NCBI RefSeq assembly: GCF_900198625.1
Contig: NZ_FZPK01000010.1
Location: forward strand, 1 to 64,000
Direction of reading: 5' to 3'
Source of the DNA: Helicobacter rappini
GTDB lineage: Bacteria; Campylobacterota; Campylobacteria; Campylobacterales; Helicobacteraceae
DNA length: 64,000 nucleotides
Shown here: positions 48,364 through 57,701 of the stretch, in pieces
Layout: each line of letters begins with the position of its first letter
How positions within the stretch are numbered: the stretch's first letter is position 1
Made by a program: the position numbers and the translations under genes
Notes under the pieces: generated by a model
Told to the model about the DNA's origin: nothing
The model's database searches: none
What the model saw: only the letters and a program-made list of their open reading frames with translations

Positions 48364-48624
48364 TTATTGGGATTTAAGCCAATTATAAAAATCTTCAAAG
48401 TCATCAAATAAAAGCTTTACTTTATTGCTTTCAGTATTTGGGCGTTTTTTATCATCAAACTTTCTTTTTAGCTCCCCAATCTCTTTAAACTCATCGGTTT
48501 GTGAGAGTGCCTCTGCTTCTTCTTCGGTTATATTTAGTCGTTTTGAAACGATTTGCTTTCCACGCTCAAAGTGTGTATCACTTACGATTTTAACATATTG
48601 CTTAATCAATTCTTGTGTATCCAT
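48364..48624 (-). CDS. Small acidic cytosolic protein of unknown function
   Basis: An 86-residue charged protein without a signal peptide, ending DDFEDFYNWLKSQ. It starts behind GGAGCAAAACC, 11 bases after the stop of the secreted protein gene at 48636, so the two form an operon. I do not recognise a family; the size would suit an immunity or antitoxin protein, but nothing in the sequence proves it. Confidence 0.6.
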   Translation of the reverse strand: MDTQELIKQYVKIVSDTHFERGKQIVSKRLNITEEEAEALSQTDEFKEIGELKRKFDDKKRPNTESNKVKLLFDDFEDFYNWLKSQ

Positions 48625-48635
48625 GGTTTTGCTCC

Positions 48636-50426
48636 TTAGTTTAGTTTTACTTCAAGCTTTTTGAGTGTTTTTGCATCCACTTTTTCCTTGCACTTTTTTC
48701 TGCCGCTTTTAAACATTTTTTTATCACATCGTTCATACTCCTTAATGTGGTTTTCAAATATGGGTGCAATATCCTTATTTGCATCATTTATGAAAGTTTG
48801 CAACTTGGCTTCATCTTTATACCAAGGGTTTTTAATGGTGCTTTCATAATCTGTATAAGGATATTTTTTCTCCATTGTAGCCCATTCTTTCATCAAAATT
48901 GTATCAACAACACGCTCAATCTCGATGCCATAAAGAGAGCGATAACGCCAATTTTCTTCAAATACTCTTTCTTGTCTATATGATACTTCCTTATCAAGTG
49001 TTTCTTTTAAGGCACACCATGCTAATTGTTTATATAGTGGTGTATTTTCTATTTCAGCTTTTGTGGTATAAGAGTTGCCATCATAGTCATAATATTTTTT
49101 ATCTAAAAGTTCTGCGTATTCTCCACCTGACATACATTTATCAAATTTGTCATCATCTGTAAATGCTTGGTCTTTAAATACAAATGCTTTTAATGCTTCT
49201 ATTCTAGCAAGTTCATCTGCCTTCTGTGCTTCTATTCTAGCAAACTCATCATTCACACATTGCACTAGTTTTTTGTATAGTGGTTCTTCGCTTATCTTGT
49301 AGTCATTGTCTTCATAATATTTTTTATCTAAAAGTTCTGCATATTCTCCACCCAATAAAGTCGCTTCATTTTTTGCTCCATCATCACTTAGACTCATACA
49401 TTTATTAAAATAATGAGATAGTTTCTCTTTGTCTTCGTTATATGCGATGTCTCCACTTTTAAATATAAACTCTCTTAACAACTCAATCTTTTCAAGCTTA
49501 TCTGCTTCTTGTTGTTTCTTTACTGCCTCTTCGTATTCTTTAGCACTTAAATAGACTTTTTTATCTTTTAGTAGCTCTTCTAGCGTTTTAAGATTTGTTT
49601 CCATAGATTCATAGAGAAATGAAAAATGACTTATCTCTTTATTATAAAAATATAAAAAATTACCAACGCTAGGCACTGCAGGAAGACCAAAATCATTATC
49701 AAGATACTTACCGCTTACCAGCCAGATATAGAATAATCCTTTAGTGATTCTATCCATTCCGGGTTTATTATAGTCTTTAATCACGCCTAGTTTAGCATAT
49801 CTATTAAACTTTTCCCATAGTGTATCTGCTAATTGATAAAGCTCTTTGTTGTATGTATCATCTTCATCTGTTTTCATTCCCTCTAGTTTCCATCTCTCTA
49901 GTTCCCATTTGACTATATCTCTATTTATCTCTAGCTCTAAAGTAGCAAGAGATTTGATACATTTCTGCTCAGTGGGAGTATAGTCTTGCTTATAAGCAGT
50001 GTAATCTTCATATGCAGTGTATGACATCCCTAAGATATCTTTCTTTCTTACTTCTTTTGTTCTTTTTTCTGTGATAAAAGTCCCGCAGACTTGTTTTACG
50101 CGTTTTTCTAATTCTTCGTATCCAAGCCAAAAATTAGGGTTATCATAAAAAATAACCTGAGAATAATGTCTATAATCTATTTCTCCCCAGCCACCATTTG
50201 AGTCACCTCCCTTTAATCCACTTTCATATAAAAGTGGGGTCAACGCCACTTTAAATAAAAGCTTAGAAGTCTCACTCTTTAACCCAAATTCTTGTATTTC
50301 TAAAGCCATTTTAGAATCAAAATTTTTCTCAATAAATGCTGCCTTATTCTTAAAATACTCACTATCAGCCTCATCACCATAAACCACACATACACATAGC
50401 CATAATGTCAATATAAACTTTTTCAT
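48636..50426 (-). CDS. Large exported protein with internal repeats, unknown function
   Basis: The 596-residue product has a signal peptide (about 1-17) and a highly charged mature part rich in Lys, Glu and Tyr. Two copies of a repeat are clear: GGEYAELLDKKYYEDN with EPLYKKLVQC, and GGEYAELLDKKYYDYDG with TPLYKQLAWC, each preceded by a FDKCMS/FNKCMS motif. Between them lies a short duplicated coiled segment (DEFARIEAQKADELARIEA). Cys residues in each repeat may pair. The C-terminus is basic. No known domain is recognised. Confidence 0.65.
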   Translation of the reverse strand: MKKFILTLWLCVCVVYGDEADSEYFKNKAAFIEKNFDSKMALEIQEFGLKSETSKLLFKVALTPLLYESGLKGGDSNGGWGEIDYRHYSQVIFYDNPNFWLGYEELEKRVKQVCGTFITEKRTKEVRKKDILGMSYTAYEDYTAYKQDYTPTEQKCIKSLATLELEINRDIVKWELERWKLEGMKTDEDDTYNKELYQLADTLWEKFNRYAKLGVIKDYNKPGMDRITKGLFYIWLVSGKYLDNDFGLPAVPSVGNFLYFYNKEISHFSFLYESMETNLKTLEELLKDKKVYLSAKEYEEAVKKQQEADKLEKIELLREFIFKSGDIAYNEDKEKLSHYFNKCMSLSDDGAKNEATLLGGEYAELLDKKYYEDNDYKISEEPLYKKLVQCVNDEFARIEAQKADELARIEALKAFVFKDQAFTDDDKFDKCMSGGEYAELLDKKYYDYDGNSYTTKAEIENTPLYKQLAWCALKETLDKEVSYRQERVFEENWRYRSLYGIEIERVVDTILMKEWATMEKKYPYTDYESTIKNPWYKDEAKLQTFINDANKDIAPIFENHIKEYERCDKKMFKSGRKKCKEKVDAKTLKKLEVKLN

Positions 50427-50717
50427 ACTTTTCTCATCTCTTTTATATCTGTCAAACTCAATGCTTAAAATTTACTATATTTGCTATTTAGCCTTATTAT
50501 AAGCTTTGCTTTATAGAATCTACTTGCCTTGCATTCTTTATCATAATGCTAATAGGCACAAGAAAACGCTAATGAAGTGTATTCCCCCACTCTCTTATAC
50601 ATATCTTTGAAAACCCTGCAAAAGAGCTTTCAAAGATATGGTAGAAGAATCAAATTCTCCTGCATTTTCCACATAAACGCACCACTTTCACACTCGCTAG
50701 GAAGCTCTTAAAGTAGA
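50427..50717. repeat. Gap holding a 13-base perfect inverted repeat
   Basis: CATATCTTTGAAA (50600-50612) and TTTCAAAGATATG (50628-50640) enclose 15 bases. The hairpin lies downstream of the TM2 gene on the minus strand but lacks a T run, so it may be a processed 3' end, a protein-binding site or a weak terminator. No gene was seen. Confidence 0.5.
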
Positions 50718-50999
50718 TTAAGAATTAGCCGTAGCCACAGCCATAAGCTCAAGTGATTCTATATGCTTATTATTTGAGTTAATCCCCATAGGCACAATAA
50801 ACCAATCAATAACATACCAAATCCCAAGCCCACCAAGCGTAAAAAGCTTAAGCAAACCTAGTCCTATCTCGCCTTTGTAGAATCTATCTATACCCCAAAA
50901 TCCAAGAAAGAAACTTAAGAAAAACCCAAGTAAAGGCGATTTCTTTTTCCCTGCTTTTTGGACAATCGCATTTGCTGCGATACCTTTTGTATCTGCCAT
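50718..50999 (-). CDS. TM2-domain membrane protein
   Basis: A 93-residue protein with the TM2 pattern: KSPLLGFFLSFFLGFWGIDRFYKGEIGLGLLKL, a short turn and GIWYVIDWFIV, giving two membrane helices with the usual DRFY motif between. AAGGAG five bases ahead supports the start at 50999 rather than 51026. The role is unknown. The promoter region has a T tract (see 51042-51069). Confidence 0.83.
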   Translation of the reverse strand: MADTKGIAANAIVQKAGKKKSPLLGFFLSFFLGFWGIDRFYKGEIGLGLLKLFTLGGLGIWYVIDWFIVPMGINSNNKHIESLELMAVATANS

Positions 51000-51702
51000 A
51001 ACAACTCCTTGTAAAATATTCTGCAATCAATGCAGAATGAAACCCTACAAAAAAAAAACAAATAGTAAATAAATAGAAAACATACAGAAATATTTTTTAA
51101 ATTATAAATCTTTATACATATTTTGCTTTACATAAGGTTTTATGCGTTCTAGTAGTTTTTGTATTTATTTTGGATTCTATAAAAGATATTTCATGCTTAC
51201 GCACTCGCACGAGCAAAGCTCTTGCCCACACTTGCAAATATGATACAACCTTAGATTCCAAACCATTGGGTTGTCATTTTGAGCGTAGCGAAACATCTAG
51301 CATAGAATCAAAATATTGCTATATTGCACCCTAAACCCTGCACCCACCCAAAGGCTTGGAATCTAAAAATGATATTTCACCTTTTCGTAATGCTCAATAT
51401 AACAATAAACAAAACTTATATTCCATACATTACAGAATCTAAAAGTCCATAAATCCATTAAATCCAAGATTCCATAAATAAAACAAACTATTTTTAGGAT
51501 TATTGGCTTTTTAGACATTTTGTTTTGTTTGGAGACTTAATGCAATATGAAGCTAGAATCTACGCACTACACTCCAAAACCCTGTGTCATCAACTTAGAT
51601 GGTATGCAAAATCCAAGTTTCCAAACATTATTAAGCCTTAGATATGTTTAAGAAATGAGTAGAGAATCTCACAACAAACGAGATTCCATAACAAAAGAGA
51701 AA
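51000..51702. repeat. Intergenic repeat cluster
   Basis: No gene is seen. About 51183-51410 holds, in order: AGATATTTC with CGCACGAGCAAAGCTCTTGC; a GGTTGTCATTTTGAGCGTAGCGAAACATCT half-unit; CACCCTAAACCCTGCACCCACCC; and TGATATTTCACCTTTTCGTAATGCTCAATAT. These are the same modules as at 7.0 and 48.1 kb, in another order. Confidence 0.65.
51042..51069 (-). promoter_or_regulatory. Possible promoter with a 10-T tract ahead of the TM2 gene
   Basis: On the minus strand TTTACT, ATTTG, ten T, G and TAGGGT follow in order, the same TTG-Tn-GTA plan as at 35040 and 44471. The -10 match is poor, so this is the weakest of the three. Confidence 0.3.
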
Positions 51703-52383
51703 TTATTGCGGGAGTTTGAGTGTGTTTTGCACGCCATTATCTGGCGATAAAGGTGTATAGTCATCAACCCCAATGGTTACTCCTGTGGACATATTTTTAA
51801 ACAAAGTGTGGCCCGGCTTTCTTTCATAGTAAATCATTTCACCTGATTGTTGGAATCTTTGCACCGAAACTCCATTGGGACCTACTTGCTTCCCTTTGCC
51901 GCCAAATATATCTCGTCCAAATAGAATGTCTTCAAATAAATCACCATAGCTCACTTTCCCAAAAAACTTCTTAGAGATAGGCCATTTATAGCTGCATTCT
52001 GTAAGCACACACATTCTCCCTGCTTTAATGCGGATACTGCCAATAGTCTGTGCGTATTTAAAAAGCTCTAACTTCACAAGTCCGCTTTTATAGGTATTAA
52101 GCCTCCCATAGTCATAAAACTTGAAAGGTGCGGTATTAATGTAAAGCAGCTTTACATTGCTTGTGATAAGGTTTTGTGGCTCTTGCTCTTGCGGTGTAAA
52201 TACATTTTCAGCTTGTGCGTTTGCACTGCCACCATTCATCATAGGGTCATAAATGCCATCTGGATTCTTTGGATTAGTAAGCTCTTTGTCGCTTTTCCAC
52301 GAACACGCCGCTATAAAAAATCCCAAAATACATACACTAAAACCCTTAGCGATATAGGCAAAACCGCTTTGCAATTTACACAT
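51703..52383 (-). CDS. Lipoprotein downstream of flgP, unknown function
   Basis: A 226-residue protein with a signal sequence ending FFIAACS, a lipobox. The mature part has LLYINTAPFKFYDYGRL and a short CVLTEC pair, and looks largely beta. AAGGTTTAGA supports the ATG at 52383 over 52407. It lies about 50 bases after the FlgP-like gene and is probably transcribed from the same sigma54 promoter, which suggests a part in the outer-membrane structures of the flagellar motor. Confidence 0.65.
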   Translation of the reverse strand: MCKLQSGFAYIAKGFSVCILGFFIAACSWKSDKELTNPKNPDGIYDPMMNGGSANAQAENVFTPQEQEPQNLITSNVKLLYINTAPFKFYDYGRLNTYKSGLVKLELFKYAQTIGSIRIKAGRMCVLTECSYKWPISKKFFGKVSYGDLFEDILFGRDIFGGKGKQVGPNGVSVQRFQQSGEMIYYERKPGHTLFKNMSTGVTIGVDDYTPLSPDNGVQNTLKLPQ

Positions 52384-52437
52384 TCTAAACCTTTTTATTT
52401 TTTGCATTCTGTAATATTAGCACATTCTATGTGAAAA

Positions 52438-53247
52438 TTAACCATTATTCAAAACACGATGCCAGATTCTACCATCAAGTTTTACTTCCATATTTACTTG
52501 ACACAAGCCATCTTTATATGCTGTTTCTGTGATTTCTGCATTTTTAATTAAAGCTTGCACTCTGCCTTTGATAGTTGAGTTTTGTGCGATTGCATCACGG
52601 ATTGTATCGTTTGCGTTGATTCTGATACCATACATTTTTTCACCGATTTGCCTATACGCATCTACGATTGCTGCACGCTTTGCTAATGCTAGGGCTTGTG
52701 CTGGAGATACCGTAGATTCTGGAGCTACACCCATACCAACCGCTTGAATCTCAATAATATTATTTGGTGTTAGTAATGGAGAGTTTTGAATCCCAACAGA
52801 TATATCACTATCGCTTGCCCCTTTTCTCATATCACTAAAGTTATTTGCATTTGATCTATCAAAGCCTTGCTCATAACCACCACTACCACTTCTTGTATTG
52901 CGTGAATAATCACCTCTATCATAGCGAGGTGCTGGATTATAATCATATTGTGATGGTGGGACTGCTGGTCCTGCTTGCATTGGATATGCGGTTTGCACTG
53001 ATGGAGCTGCTACTGGTGGTGTTGTAGGCTGTGCTACAATGCCGCTATTGCCAACAGGGGCTGAAGCCATAAGGCTAGGATTAGCATTATAACCCACAGG
53101 TGGGTAAGTAGGCACAGATAAAGGTGCTAAAGCTGGACCTGCTGCAGGTGGAACTAAAGCTGCATTATCTACACTTGAACCGCTATCTACACAACCAGTT
53201 AAAAGAGCTACAGAAATAACTGAAGCCGCCAAAATTGTCTTTTTCAT
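52438..53247 (-). CDS. flgP: FlgP-like LPP20-family lipoprotein
   Basis: A 269-residue lipoprotein with lipobox LLTGC, a long Pro/Ala/Tyr-rich linker (about 25-140) and a C-terminal LPP20/FlgP domain (AVGMGVAP, SPAQALALAKRAAIVDAYRQIGEKMYG, AEITETAYKDG, VNMEVKLDG). FlgP proteins form the basal disk of the flagellar motor in Campylobacter. A perfect sigma54 promoter 55 bases upstream supports a flagellar role. The extended linker is unusual for FlgP; a general LPP20 lipoprotein is the alternative. Confidence 0.75.
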   Translation of the reverse strand: MKKTILAASVISVALLTGCVDSGSSVDNAALVPPAAGPALAPLSVPTYPPVGYNANPSLMASAPVGNSGIVAQPTTPPVAAPSVQTAYPMQAGPAVPPSQYDYNPAPRYDRGDYSRNTRSGSGGYEQGFDRSNANNFSDMRKGASDSDISVGIQNSPLLTPNNIIEIQAVGMGVAPESTVSPAQALALAKRAAIVDAYRQIGEKMYGIRINANDTIRDAIAQNSTIKGRVQALIKNAEITETAYKDGLCQVNMEVKLDGRIWHRVLNNG

Positions 53248-53301
53248 ATAATGTCCTTATTAAAAGAGTATTTGTGCAAACCTTGCACTTGACATGTATG
53301 A

Positions 53302-53319
53302 AGCAAAAGGTGTGCCAAA
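53302..53319 (-). promoter_or_regulatory. Sigma54 (RpoN) promoter of the flgP operon
   Basis: On the minus strand the sequence reads TTGGCAC-ACCTT-TTGCTT, matching the -24/-12 consensus TGGCAC-N5-TTGC exactly. The expected RNA start is about 45 bases ahead of the ATG. Confidence 0.87.
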
Positions 53320-53409
53320 ATAAAATTTTCTATAAAAGTATAAAAAATATTTTGGATTTTTTGTATAAGATGCGCATTTTAGGGTGTGTTGTATGTGTTA
53401 TAATGTGAA

Positions 53410-54564
53410 TTAGATTCTATTAGCATTTAATGTAGAGACAAGCTCTATCATCATTTCTTCTTGCATGTTACTTGTGAGAGAGATTCTAAGTCGTGCTGTG
53501 TTTGGTGGGACACTTGGGGTTTTAATCGCTGGGGCAAAAAAGCCTTTATGACTAAGTTTATCGGCAAGTAAAAGGGCATTTTCATTTGTATGGGCTATGA
53601 GTGATAGTATCTGTGCTTCACCCATTAATCTTATATTATATTTCGCACACTCTTTGCGTAATAGCTCACTTAGATTTAATAGATGTTTTCTTCTATTTTG
53701 CATGGATTTAAGCTTTTGAAATACAAAAAGATTCCATGCTACATTTATAGGTGCGATGGCAGTTGAGTAGATAAAGCCCCTTGCTTTATTAATAAAAAAG
53801 TCTTTGAGATGAGTTGAGCAAATCATACACGCCCCAAAAGACCCAATCGCCTTACCAAAAGTATAGACTAAAAAATCAATAGAATTTTCATAGCCTAGAC
53901 TAGCTAAACCCAGTCCATTTTCACCAAATACCCCAACGCTATGGGCTTCATCAAGATATAGCATAACATTACTATATTGCTGTTTAAACGCACAGAGAGA
54001 ATCTAGCTGTGCTAAGTCGCCATCCATGCTAAAAAGCCCCTCACTCACAATAATAATGCTTTCATATTGATTATGTGTCTTTTCTAAAATACTTGCAAGA
54101 GATTGCATATCATTATGAGTGTATCGCATAAAGCGTTTTCCACCAAGCCTTAAGCCATCGATAATGCTTGCATGCACGAATTTATCCACGACAAACAATA
54201 CATTACTAAACTCGCTTAGGGCTTGCATACAGGATATATTAAGATGATAGCCGCTATTAAAGAGTAGGCAAGATTTATTGCTAAATTGTGCGGCGATATA
54301 GTCTTCTAACTGCGTAAAGATTCTATAATTTCCACTTAGACTACGCGATGAAGTGCCACCTAAAAGTAAGCTTTCTTTATCTATTGTATCAAAAAACTCT
54401 TCTCTTAACTCCCTATCAGTGGCAATACCTAAATAATCATTGCTAGAGAGATTTAGCAATCTTTTATTATCTTTTATGATATATATGCCATCGTGCTGTA
54501 TATCTTGCAGTGTGCGTAGATTGTTATCATCTTTTAGGGCTTGTAGTATTTTTGTAGCCTGCAT
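53410..54564 (-). CDS. bioF: 8-amino-7-oxononanoate synthase
   Basis: A PLP enzyme that joins pimeloyl thioester and alanine in biotin synthesis. Present are NLSSNDYLG, the LLGGTSSRSLSGN loop, LYLDEAHSVGVFG and the PLP-lysine region YTFGKAIGSFGA. The length of 384 residues is normal. I chose the ATG at 54564, which has AAAAAGG just ahead, over the one at 54585. The gene is divergent from bioA. Confidence 0.92.
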   Translation of the reverse strand: MQATKILQALKDDNNLRTLQDIQHDGIYIIKDNKRLLNLSSNDYLGIATDRELREEFFDTIDKESLLLGGTSSRSLSGNYRIFTQLEDYIAAQFSNKSCLLFNSGYHLNISCMQALSEFSNVLFVVDKFVHASIIDGLRLGGKRFMRYTHNDMQSLASILEKTHNQYESIIIVSEGLFSMDGDLAQLDSLCAFKQQYSNVMLYLDEAHSVGVFGENGLGLASLGYENSIDFLVYTFGKAIGSFGACMICSTHLKDFFINKARGFIYSTAIAPINVAWNLFVFQKLKSMQNRRKHLLNLSELLRKECAKYNIRLMGEAQILSLIAHTNENALLLADKLSHKGFFAPAIKTPSVPPNTARLRISLTSNMQEEMMIELVSTLNANRI

Positions 54565-54650
54565 TCTTTTCCTTTTTATTGGCATTGCAAAAAATGCGAT
54601 TTTTAGTTACTATTTTACTATAAAGAGATGATTTTATATAAAGGTATTTC

Positions 54651-55937
54651 ATGCAAAATGATAATTTAGCCATGCTTGATTTAGCACATATTTGGCATCC
54701 ATGCACGCAGATGAAAGACCATGAGAAATTACCCATTATCCCTATAAAAAGGGCAAAGGGAATCTATCTGTATGACTTTAATGATAAAAGCTATATTGAT
54801 TGTGTGAGTAGCTGGTGGGTGAATCTCTTTGGACATTGTAATGACTATATTAATGCAGCGATAAAAGAGCAGCTTGATAATTTAGAGCATGTAATTCTAG
54901 CTGGATTTAGCCACGAGCCTATTATCAATCTATCTAAGCGGCTTTGTGATATGTTACCACAACCACTTAATAAATGCTTTTATGCGGATAATGGATCATC
55001 TGCTATTGAAGTAGCATTGAAGATGAGTTTTCATTATTTTCGTAATCTTAATATTAATCGCAATCTTTTTCTCTCACTCACAAACTCATATCATGGCGAG
55101 ACAATAGGGACATTAAGCGTTGGTGATGTAGCTTTGTATAAAGAGACTTATGCCCCGCTTTTATTAGAATCTTTACGCACAGAAGTCCCAGAAACGCAAT
55201 TTGGCGATTACTCTCATGCACTAGAATCGCTAGAAAAGATTCTAAAAGAGTATGGCGATAGAATCTGTGCGTTTATCTTAGAGCCTTTAATCCAGTGTGC
55301 AGGTAATATGCACATGTATAATAAAGACTATATTAAAGATTCGATAGCTTTATGCAGGAAGTATGGAATCCAAATCATTTTTGATGAAATAGCCGTTGGC
55401 TTTGGTCGCACAGGAAGCATGTTTGCACTAGAGCAATGCGATGTTGTGCCAGATTATCTATGCTTATCAAAGGGTATTAGTGGTGGATATATGCCACTTT
55501 CAGTTGTGATTACTTCAGATTCTATATATGATGTTTTTTATGCGCCATATAGCACATATAAGGCGTTTTTACACTCACATAGCTATACAGGTAACACACT
55601 TGCATGTGCGGCGGCAAATGCGGTGCTTGATATCTTTCAGCAGGAAAATATCATTGAGAAAAATAAGCAATTAAGTCTATTTATGAAAAAGGAATTTGAG
55701 ATTCTAAAAGATTCTTCTAAAGTAGTCAATATGCGAATATGCGGTATGGTTATAGCCTTTGATGTTATTACAGATAAAGAGCGACCAAATATATTGATCT
55801 TTGAAGAGGGCTTAAAAAGGGGCTTACTACTTCGCCCACTTGGGAATACAATCTACTTTATGCCCCCTTATGTTATCACGCAAGATTCTATAAGCTATGT
55901 TGTGAAATGCTTGAGAGAGATTGTTGAGCTGTTGTAA
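54651..55937 (+). CDS. bioA: Adenosylmethionine-8-amino-7-oxononanoate aminotransferase
   Basis: BioA converts the BioF product to 7,8-diaminopelargonate using SAM as amino donor. It has the class III aminotransferase features [28 protein letters not shown] and the PLP-lysine segment [14 protein letters not shown], and the typical N-terminal [12 protein letters not shown]. The length is 428 residues. AAAGGTATTTC precedes the start. bioD and bioB are not in the window. Confidence 0.94.
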   Translation: MQNDNLAMLDLAHIWHPCTQMKDHEKLPIIPIKRAKGIYLYDFNDKSYIDCVSSWWVNLFGHCNDYINAAIKEQLDNLEHVILAGFSHEPIINLSKRLCDMLPQPLNKCFYADNGSSAIEVALKMSFHYFRNLNINRNLFLSLTNSYHGETIGTLSVGDVALYKETYAPLLLESLRTEVPETQFGDYSHALESLEKILKEYGDRICAFILEPLIQCAGNMHMYNKDYIKDSIALCRKYGIQIIFDEIAVGFGRTGSMFALEQCDVVPDYLCLSKGISGGYMPLSVVITSDSIYDVFYAPYSTYKAFLHSHSYTGNTLACAAANAVLDIFQQENIIEKNKQLSLFMKKEFEILKDSSKVVNMRICGMVIAFDVITDKERPNILIFEEGLKRGLLLRPLGNTIYFMPPYVITQDSISYVVKCLREIVELL

Positions 55938-56065
55938 AGGCTTAGAACCCCTTAATTGATGGCAGTAATCTTTGAGGTGATTTGTGATTCTTAGAATCTT
56001 TTAGTGTTGTAGTCAATGTTTTGCAACAAGTTTTATATGTTTTATAAAAATATGAAAGGTATTTT

Positions 56066-56806
56066 GTGCGTAGATTAAAAACTATAAGTATTGCTTCTCT
56101 GCTAACCTTATTTGCTTACTTGCTTTTTGATGGATTAAATCCACCGCAAACATTCCGCGAGACTAAAGAGATATTGACAAAGATATGGGAATCTAAAGGT
56201 TTTACAACCGAGTTTTATTGCAAAGCACCCTTTCAAATCACAGACAATGGTATAAGGCTAATAGAATCTCCACACTACACCCCCAGAAAGCCACTCACAA
56301 AGAAAAAGGCAATTAATGAACGCACACAAAATATTGAGTTTGAGCATATCATGCCAGCCCATAATTTTGGACATCATCTCCCATGTTGGCAAAAAGGCGG
56401 CAGAAAAGCATGCAGGGATGATAAAACCTTTAATCTCATGGAAGCAGACCCAAGAAACCTTGTCCCAGCAATCGGCGAAATAAATGCAGACAGAAGCAAC
56501 TTTAGATATGCAGAAGCCCCACGATATATAGTCTATAATCAATATGGAAATTGCAAGGTTTATACTGACTTTAAAGCAAAGAGATTCTATCCTGCAAACT
56601 ATTCTAAAGGGCTTATCGCCCGCACATATCTTTACATGAGTGAAACTTATAATATCCGCTTAAGCGATCAAGAGAGAAAACTCATGGAAGCATGGGATAA
56701 AATGTATCCAAAAGATGAGTATGAAAAAGCAAGGGATAGTGCCATCGCTCAAATACCTTTATGGAAAATGTTTTATAAAGCACAGAGTCTAATCACAAGA
56801 ATCTAA
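56066..56806 (+). CDS. Endonuclease I family periplasmic nuclease
   Basis: A 246-residue exported nuclease of the EndA/Dns type. The catalytic beta-beta-metal segment is IEFEHIMPAHNFG, followed by CWQKGGRKACRDD and the conserved NLVPAIGEINADRSNFRY. An N-terminal hydrophobic helix (8-24) serves as signal or anchor. The start is GTG, with AAAGG seven bases ahead. In Campylobacter such nucleases degrade incoming DNA and lower natural transformation. Confidence 0.88.
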   Translation: MRRLKTISIASLLTLFAYLLFDGLNPPQTFRETKEILTKIWESKGFTTEFYCKAPFQITDNGIRLIESPHYTPRKPLTKKKAINERTQNIEFEHIMPAHNFGHHLPCWQKGGRKACRDDKTFNLMEADPRNLVPAIGEINADRSNFRYAEAPRYIVYNQYGNCKVYTDFKAKRFYPANYSKGLIARTYLYMSETYNIRLSDQERKLMEAWDKMYPKDEYEKARDSAIAQIPLWKMFYKAQSLITRI

Positions 56807-56935
56807 AATCTGTTTAGATTCTATAAATTTTCGTGTTATGAAACTTCTTTGTGCTGCCTAGCATTATAGTTTAAGTTGCATATAATTCTATCGCTTAAGA
56901 TTTGAAAGCCTCTAAGCTCAAAGTCAAACTAGAAA

Positions 56936-57090
56936 CTAAAAATTAGGCAAACATATTTCATGTAAAAATCTGAAGAAAGCAGCTGAAGTTTCACTTGTCT
57001 CCAGAGTCGATATTTCTTCATCTGTTAGTGTTTTGCTATTATGACACTTTCCGCTTAATATTATGCATTTTACAATAACTCTTTTAGATT
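56936..57090 (-). pseudogene. Remnant of a second MORN-protein gene
   Basis: The minus-strand frame ending at TAG (56936-56938) reads SGKCHNSKTLTDEEI, then a FLHEICLPNF end. This parallels SGKCFNNKVLTDKEL and YLKEICLKSDSK at the C-terminus of the intact neighbour (57150-57662). The N-terminal MORN repeats are missing, so this is the tail of a decayed tandem paralogue. The rest of the gap 56807-57149 holds no gene. Confidence 0.7.
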
Positions 57091-57149
57091 AAAGCCATAA
57101 AGATTCTAAGATTAGAATCTAGCAAGTGTTAAGACTTTAAAATCATAAA

Positions 57150-57662
57150 TTATTTAGAATCGCTTTTAAGGCATATTTCTTTTAAATAGATAATTGCTCT
57201 TTCGATGAAGCCGTCTCTACGCATCTCTTTTAATTCTTTGTCTGTTAAGACTTTGTTATTAAAGCATTTACCGCTTATGAACTTATGATTCTCTGCTTTA
57301 ATTAAGGCTAATAGCTTTTTATCTTCTGTGTAGAGTTTCATGTCCCCATTTACGCCATTGTTGTTAAATGGTATTTCTACCTTTAGATTCCCATTTTCAT
57401 AATACTCTTTTACTATACCTTCTCTTTTGCCATTTTTATATGGTTCTTCTGATTCTAGATTCCCATTCCTATAATACCACTTTGTCATACCTTCTCTTTT
57501 GCCATTTTTATATGGTATTTCTTCCCAAAGTTTCCCATTGGAATGATAATCTCTCTTTACACAACCGCTTATTTTATCCGCTTCGGTTTTACACTCTTTT
57601 AGTGTATCTGCATATAAAGTAGAAAGTGAGAGAAAAGCTATAAACGCATTTTTTAGTAACAT
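57150..57662 (-). CDS. Exported MORN-repeat (YwqK-like) protein
   Basis: A 170-residue protein with a signal peptide (about 1-18) and three MORN_2-type repeats: YHSNGKLWEEIPYKNGKREG, YYRNGNLESEEPYKNGKREG and YYENGNLKVEIPFNNNG. A Cys-containing tail follows. Such proteins are often labelled YwqK-family antitoxins, but the signal peptide makes a cytoplasmic antitoxin role unlikely. AAAAGGGGC precedes the start. A degraded copy lies just downstream. Confidence 0.8.
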   Translation of the reverse strand: MLLKNAFIAFLSLSTLYADTLKECKTEADKISGCVKRDYHSNGKLWEEIPYKNGKREGMTKWYYRNGNLESEEPYKNGKREGIVKEYYENGNLKVEIPFNNNGVNGDMKLYTEDKKLLALIKAENHKFISGKCFNNKVLTDKELKEMRRDGFIERAIIYLKEICLKSDSK

Positions 57663-57701
57663 AACTGCCCCTTTTATTAAGATAAAGATTCTAAAAAGCT
57701 A

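Noticed and set aside
57150-57662. Toxin-antitoxin role of the YwqK-like protein
   Set aside because: It has a signal peptide and no toxin gene beside it, so the usual family label is probably misleading here.
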